Assembly: GCF_000003605.2 (NCBI RefSeq)
Contig: NW_003156236.1
Span: 381,675-403,368 of the forward strand
Length of the DNA: 21,694 nt
Direction of reading: 5' to 3'
Source: Saccoglossus kowalevskii
Lineage: Eukaryota; Hemichordata; Enteropneusta; Harrimaniidae
Positions within the stretch are counted from its first letter, which is position 1; each line of letters begins with the position of its first letter. This document shows positions 17,593-21,694 of the stretch, piece by piece. The notes under the pieces are model-generated. The model was not told where the DNA came from and did not search any database. It was given only the letters and a program-made list of their open reading frames with translations. Both the position numbers and the translations under genes were made by a program.

Positions 17593-17757
17593 TTAAAGCG
17601 GGGGAATTGTCACCTGCGCATGCGTCAGATGGCCATAGTGTGTTATTGTTTACAAACAAGCGTCTACCCATGAGCCTTTACGATTTTAGCGTATGATGTT
17701 ATCGACGCTTGGGACTCAATTCCCGCATTTTAGCAGGTGACGACTCTCCCGCTTTAA
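17593..17757 (+). mobile_element. family F MITE, copy F3 (longest copy)
   Basis: The left border is TTAA-AGCGGGGGAATTGTCACCTGC. The complement of the right border is TTAA-AGCGGGAGAGTCGTCACCTGC, giving a 23-base inverted repeat with three mismatches. The interior shares CTGCGCATGCGTCAG and GTTTACAAACAAGCGTCTAC with F1. An extra segment near 17720-17735 (ATTCCCGCATTTTAG) looks like a second terminal-repeat fragment, which explains the longer length. Confidence 0.88.
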
Positions 17758-17793
17758 CTTTTGGAGTCCTTCAATCTGCAAGGGATCATGCAG

Positions 17794-17949
17794 TTGGGAG
17801 ACCCCTTAAGCTAACAGGTATAATCATCGCTTTCCGTCAAGAGTTGATTCCTTCAGTTTGAAAGCTAATAAAGACATAGGAGACACATAATAAGTTAACA
17901 GATGTAATAGCCAATTTGGGAGACTCCTTAAGCTGACAGATAATAACCA
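17794..17949. repeat. 34-base direct repeat, 122 bases apart
   Basis: TTGGGAGACYCCTTAAGCTR then ACAGRTAATMA occurs at 17794 and again at 17916. A weaker third trace (AGAGACCCTTTTAAG) follows near 17950. It may be a decayed tandem array. Confidence 0.6.
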
Positions 17950-18366
17950 AGAGACCCTTTTAAGTCCCTCGCCATAACTACCAGATGCTATTTTATACAG
18001 TGCTTGTTGGATTGGCCTGAATACTGATGTGATGGTAACACATGTCATGTATTTATTACAGGACTACATATGTGTGCAGACAGACTGTCAATATATCATG
18101 CATAAGGCCCTGTAAATATGTTTCTGGTTAAACGTGAGCGCCACAAGTTTTCTGTCAGATACTTGGATAATTAAAAAGGAAGAAAAATTCAGTTATCATT
18201 GAAAAAAAAAAAAAATGCACAAATTGCATAATGTTAGAGAAAAACAAAAAAAATCGTATTAAAAAGACTAAGAATAGAATGTTTTTATTAAATCCTGGAA
18301 AGAAAAAAATATAAAATTGATTATTTATTTAAGCACAAAATAAAGAAGCATAACTTTCTATTTTTA
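17950..18366. other. AT-rich spacer with A-runs
   Basis: A-rich low-complexity sequence at 18170-18340. The 74-codon minus-strand frame over 17824-18048 crosses the direct repeat and has no recognised domain. No gene supported. Confidence 0.4.
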
Positions 18367-18830
18367 TAGCTCCGCTGTCGACTCCATCGCCCGTTTCAAA
18401 TTCTTACTTTTTTGACTTGAAAAGTACTAGCCTGAGTGCTTTTATACTTGATACTTGTGGCCTTGGGTAGACCTCTCTTAGGTTTGTTCATTTCATGGTG
18501 ATATCTTCAATTCACTAATTTTGACAAATATTGTTGTCATTTTTGGTAAAAAGTGATATTTTCGACTTATGTTGAAGGCATAATTTTAATGAATATTTTT
18601 GTACTTTTTGGTAAAAAGTGAATCAGAGAATTGAAGATATCAACATGGAGTGAACAAATCTGAGAGATGTCCATCTGTAGCACATATATGTATAATAATA
18701 GTATCAAAGCAATCAGGCTTGTAGTTTTCAAGAAATAAAAAAAGTAAAAAGTTCATGCGGACGGCAGATGACGACGACAGACAATCACTCATATGATAAG
18801 CTCTGCTCAACAAAGTCAACAGCGGAGGTA
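18367..18830 (-). mobile_element. family H element, copy H2 (inverted relative to H1)
   Basis: This 464-bp element is bounded by TAGCTCCGCTGTCGACT and its near-complement (AGTCAACAGCGGAGGTA), 15 of 17 matching. The interior is itself an inverted repeat: TTTGTTCATTTCATGGTGATATCTTCAATT (about 18483-18515) is mirrored near 18615-18655, so the element can fold into a long hairpin. In H1 the equivalent units are direct repeats instead. It has no coding capacity. Confidence 0.78.
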
Positions 18831-18918
18831 AAAACTTGTATTCATATTTTCCAGATCATTAAAATACATTATTTTGCATTTTTCACAATGATCAGATTAT
18901 ATTTTTGTATAGCATACC

Positions 18919-19049
18919 ATATTTGCTCTATTAGAAGCTCAATTAAGTAACCTAAAAATTGCAATTATTGTTTACTGTAATTATATTACTATTGGGACAC
19001 ATCTCTGTCATTCATGTAAGTGTATATGCGCTACTAATAGAGCAAATAT
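18919..19049. mobile_element. family J MITE, copy J2
   Basis: A 131-bp unit with 16-base perfect terminal inverted repeats ATATTTGCTCTATTAG (18919-18934) and CTAATAGAGCAAATAT (19034-19049). The right half matches J1. Confidence 0.75.
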
Positions 19050-19174
19050 TGTAAGGATTTCTTGGCTCAGATCAAATGCTAATGTATAAAGTGTGAATAG
19101 GTGAGCTTGATGGCTTTATTTTTGTCTTTGTTTATTGCATAAATAAATTATGGGTGATTCATATGCAAATTAGA

Positions 19175-19388
19175 TACTGTAAATTACTTTATTTTCGCTT
19201 CAAATTAATTTTCCCTATTTTCGCTGAAGGAATGTTTCAGCGAAAATAAAATGTAGTGAGTATACCTTTTTTTCTATATTTTACTTTAAACTCGTCTGAA
19301 AAATCAGTGAAAATAATTTCCATACAAAACACAAATAAAGTCTTTTCAGTGAAAATTATTTCCAGCTAAAATAAAGTATTTGACAGTA
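19175..19388 (+). mobile_element. family A MITE, copy A4 (complete)
   Basis: This 214-bp element runs from TACTGTAAATTACTTTATT to AAGTATTTGACAGTA, with TIRs of about 40 bases, TA flanks and the same internal motifs as A2 and A3. Confidence 0.88.
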
Positions 19389-19533
19389 GTTGTCACCGCA
19401 AAGATTGGTGGTTGGGGTAGATGGTAGAAAAAGCTATGTGTTTAATGTGTCTGGATTTTCTAAATAAGAATAAATATATTTATCACTGTAACCTCAGTTG
19501 TAATAAAGTACTGTACTCAATTTTATCTTTTAG

Positions 19534-19646
19534 TATTGACGATGGAATCCTATAAATTAGTTAAAATGTACATTCTTTTGTATTATGTTACCATGGTGAG
19601 AGGTGAAGATGAAGGAACTCTTGATGGCAAGCAACAGCTGCTGAAT
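19534..19646 (+). CDS. candidate internal exon of an unidentified gene
   Basis: A strong pyrimidine-rich acceptor (CAATTTTATCTTTTAG, ending 19533) precedes 113 bases open in one frame (2 leading bases, then 37 codons), with a GTATGT donor at 19647. Residues include ESYKLVKMYILLYYVTM then RGEDEGTLDGKQQLLN: a hydrophobic stretch followed by an acidic and polar one. The segment is less AT-rich than its flanks. A second possible donor (ATG|GTGAGA at 19596) would shorten it to 62 bases. I do not recognise the family. It would join in phase to the candidate terminal exon at 19751. Splicing is inferred only. Confidence 0.3.
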
Positions 19647-19750
19647 GTATGTTACGGCGCCCTCTCAGAGCAGACTTATAGTTGTATAGGTGTCTTGAGA
19701 GTATTTTGTAAAATATTTTATAGTCTACATTTGAGGCATACATATTGCAG

Positions 19751-19822
19751 GAAGAAATGCGAAGAACTGAAAAACTGATCTGTGTGAATCTGCATGCATT
19801 TTGGAGCAATATTCACTTGTGA
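19751..19822 (+). CDS. candidate terminal exon of the same unidentified gene
   Basis: An acceptor ATTGCAG ends at 19750. The frame then reads EEMRRTEKLICVNLHAFW and a few more residues to TGA at 19820-19822 (23 codons plus stop). The phase fits the exon ending 19646, across a 104-base intron with GT...AG ends. An AATAAA follows 63 bases after the stop. The upstream pyrimidine tract is poor (ATACATATTGCAG), which weakens the call. No family recognised. Confidence 0.28.
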   Translation, partial: EEMRRTEKLICVNLHAFWSNIHL

Positions 19823-19884
19823 TCACATAATCAAATGTGAAACCAAAATGATTGACATGGACATGCTGAAAATCATTAAAATTA

Positions 19885-19890
19885 AATAAA
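19885..19890 (+). promoter_or_regulatory. possible polyadenylation signal AATAAA
   Basis: A canonical hexamer 63 bases after the candidate stop at 19822. AATAAA is frequent by chance in such AT-rich DNA, so its value is only as support for the candidate gene end. Confidence 0.3.
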
Positions 19891-19979
19891 ATTATTATCA
19901 TTAAATCAAGTATATCCCATAATACTCACAAGACAGATTATTGTTCAGCATTGTGTGATCTATATTACTGTAAGAGTTT

Positions 19980-20525
19980 TTTAGTCCCCGTTCGGAGGAA
20001 ATCAGAAAACGGGAACTATTAATCTGGGTTCCGTCTGTCTGTGTGTCCGTCCGGAGACATTTCTTGGACACCTTTTGACCGATCTCGTTCAAACTTGGGA
20101 TACAGACAATGTATGATGACCTACATATGCACACCAATGTTCGAAGCTGAACAGGGTGATTTCAATCATACTTTGTATGGTGATCATGCATATTGGGTTA
20201 TAGGTGCACATCACTTTTTTTCAAGTTTCGGTCTAAGATGGCCGACTAGCGACCAATTTGTTGTTTTTTTCATTTTTGTGCTGATTCCTCCTTAAGATAT
20301 GGCATGATTCAGTTCAACGTTTGCACATAGGTACTATACTTTAAGGTCTCACAACACCATGTTTTGTTTTGAGATTTGATCAAATTTGTCGAAATGGCGG
20401 CTATTTTGCTTAATGTCTTAAAATCACAGTTTGTAACGTGTCCGGAACTGCTGAAAAGGGTAATTTCAATCAAACTTTGTATGATGGGTCTCATATAAAC
20501 AAAGATGGTGACTTTGACTGTTGAA
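19980..20525 (+). repeat. compound repeat I (GTCCCCGTT ... TCCGTC class)
   Basis: It starts with TTAGTCCCCGTTCGG and a small hairpin (CCCGTT/AACGGG), then a pyrimidine-rich CCGTCTGTCTGTGTGTCCGTCCGG tract and TTCAAACTTGGGATACAG. A roughly 304-bp internal period is visible: GCTGAACAGGGTGATTTCAA then TACTTTGTATG (from about 20146) and GCTGAAAAGGGTAATTTCAA then AACTTTGTATG (from about 20450). Similar TCCGTC plus TTCAAACTTGG repeats are widespread in marine invertebrates. The 84-codon frame inside it is not a gene. Exact borders are uncertain. Confidence 0.6.
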
Positions 20526-20530
20526 AAACA

Positions 20531-21300
20531 CTTGGTACATATATATCATAGGATAATGCACAGACCTGATTAATAGTATTTGCATATTAATTACATAATT
20601 AATGAATTTTCAACTTTTTCATCAATATATTAAGTACTTCACATCTTATCTCAATGAATACATATATACTCTAAGACAATGCAACAATCTAATTAGTTTT
20701 TTGTTTATATACATCCATAATTTGCATAATAACTTTAATACTTTTAGCTTTCAACCATTTTGCTCATACCACTAATTGAATTTCCATAGACGACAATGTT
20801 AACATATGACGAGATTGCTATATGAAAATGACAAAGAAAGTTGAAATCAATCATATGAAAAAAACTAACATGTTGGCCAGCTCAAACTCATCAATCTCAG
20901 GTAAACAAGACACACCTACGGTATTTGAATTGCACCTAGAGAAATCACTGGAAAAACACCAAGATCAGAACATCCAAATACACACACAATAAACCCACAG
21001 GTACACAGCCGCTCAGTAGTAAACAAAAGACCACATGTTGGTCTCACCTTTGACCCAGGTGATCATGCCCTCAAACAGGGAGCACCTGAGAAAAAAAATA
21101 TTTAAAAAATGTTATTGGTCCTTGCAAGGCATTTAAATTGAGCAGCCATTGGTTGATTAGTGACATGAGACCTATAATGAATCTTGGTACATATGCGTCC
21201 TCGAACAATACACAGACCTAAATCTATGCATAATAATTGATTAATTTGCTAAATAATTCATTTGATTCAATGGAGTAATCCAAAGACATGATTAGTTTAA
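20531..21300. repeat. AT-rich repeats K (three related blocks)
   Basis: CTTGGTACATAT followed by CAATGCACAGACCTGATTA-type sequence occurs at about 20531-20620, again degenerately at about 20660-20720, and at about 21184-21270. The blocks flank a more GC-rich island at 20890-21090. They are probably parts of the same compound element as repeat I. Confidence 0.5.
21048..21085 (-). CDS. candidate 38-base internal exon, unidentified
   Basis: On the minus strand a strong acceptor (AAATATTTTTTTTCTCAG) and a good donor (CAAAG|GTGAGA) enclose 38 bases. Only one frame is open, reading CSLFEGMITWVK. Two possible downstream acceptors (TTTTTCCAG near 20955 and TTTCTCTAG near 20942) lead quickly to a stop. 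The island is GC-richer than its surroundings but sits between copies of repeat K, so it may be repeat-derived. The family is not recognised. Confidence 0.2.
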
Positions 21301-21598
21301 TGTTGAAAAATATACATATTGATTATTTAATAAGAGTGTCTAATTAAATTATTTCATACCATCCAGCTACACAACAACTATAAAACAACTTTCCAAGGCA
21401 GCCAATAAACAACCTAACTTTAGCTTTCCCTTCCAATACAGCCATAATACCTTGACTGAGGATTAAATGGTTTACAAAATATGCAAAGAAAAATATTTGA
21501 TTTTCCATTCCTGACAAGACCTTATGTAATGTGTAAAAGACATGAATCAAACATCGCAAAATTAGATTTAGAACTTGAATTTCTCTTTTCTGTTATAG
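21301..21598. other. spacer or intron, nothing recognised
   Basis: AT-rich, with a 71-codon minus-strand frame that includes a hydrophobic segment (IFFFAYFVNHLILSQG) but no family match. On the + strand it ends in a good acceptor for the candidate exon at 21599. Confidence 0.3.
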
Positions 21599-21694
21599 TT
21601 CCATGTTGAAAAGGATATGGTGTTGAGATACCTTTTATACATCTTCTGGCAAATTAACATAAATACTTTTCTCCTTTATACGTTTTTTTTTTCT
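21599..21694 (+). CDS. candidate exon running off the window, unidentified
   Basis: The acceptor GAATTTCTCTTTTCTGTTATAG ends at 21598 and is strong. Of the three frames only the one starting TTC CAT is open. It reads FHVEKDMVLRYLLYIFWQIN and stays open to the window end, where it becomes a T-run. The phase would fit the exon ending at 19646, as an alternative to the short terminal exon at 19751. The real exon may end earlier; no good GT donor was seen. No family recognised. Confidence 0.25.

Noticed and set aside
17393-17671. 92-codon minus-strand frame
   Set aside because: It starts inside transposon F3 and runs into unrelated spacer. No domain and no splice context.
20041-20295. 84-codon frame in compound repeat I
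   Set aside because: It lies wholly within a repeat with 304-bp internal periodicity. The frame is not kept in the second unit.

Overview
This is a draft-assembly piece of an AT-rich animal nuclear genome, most likely a marine invertebrate. The evidence is a spliced mitochondrial-enzyme exon with a normal intron acceptor, no long open reading frames, many short inverted-repeat transposons of the kind common in lophotrochozoans and invertebrate deuterostomes, and a 175-base run of N. The species or phylum cannot be placed from what is here.

The only securely recognisable gene is at the left edge. Positions 962-1102 (+) are the last coding exon of BCKDHB, the E1-beta subunit of the branched-chain 2-oxo-acid dehydrogenase complex. 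It follows a clear 3' splice site and is followed by a short 3' UTR with overlapping AATAAA signals near 1354-1365. The rest of the gene lies to the left of the window. At the right edge there is weaker evidence for another gene on the + strand: a candidate exon at 19534-19646, a 104-base candidate intron, a candidate terminal exon at 19751-19822 and an AATAAA at 19885. Two further isolated exon-like segments sit at 21048-21085 (-) and 21599-end (+). None of these could be assigned to a family.

Between them lies about 18 kb of intergenic or intronic DNA dominated by small non-autonomous DNA transposons. Letters are my own names. Family A has four copies (1, 2262, 12446, 19175) and family B two copies (113, 5392). 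Both end in TACTGTA at a TA target. Families F (13484, 16405, 17593) and G (5965) end in TTAA. A 346-bp element at 1655 has a perfect 7-bp target duplication. Family E lies in opposite orientations at 11185 and 15141 and carries nested palindromes. Element L (10095-10465) is CpG-rich. Family H lies in opposite orientations at 4650 and 18367, and family J has copies at 13648 and 18919. A compound repeat fills much of 19980-21300. A 0.2-kb repeat D occurs at 7312 and 11560, with 137 bases identical at one end and a diverged other end. There are also a pentanucleotide satellite (17076-17175), a 52-bp tandem duplication (15941) and a 32-bp perfect palindrome flanked by 7-bp direct repeats (12199-12244).

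The sequence on either side of the N gap is the same 150 bp twice, so the gap is probably an assembly artefact. No transposase gene, tRNA, rRNA or CRISPR was found. No gene-level system beyond BCKDHB can be claimed; the interest of the window is in its small inverted-repeat elements.
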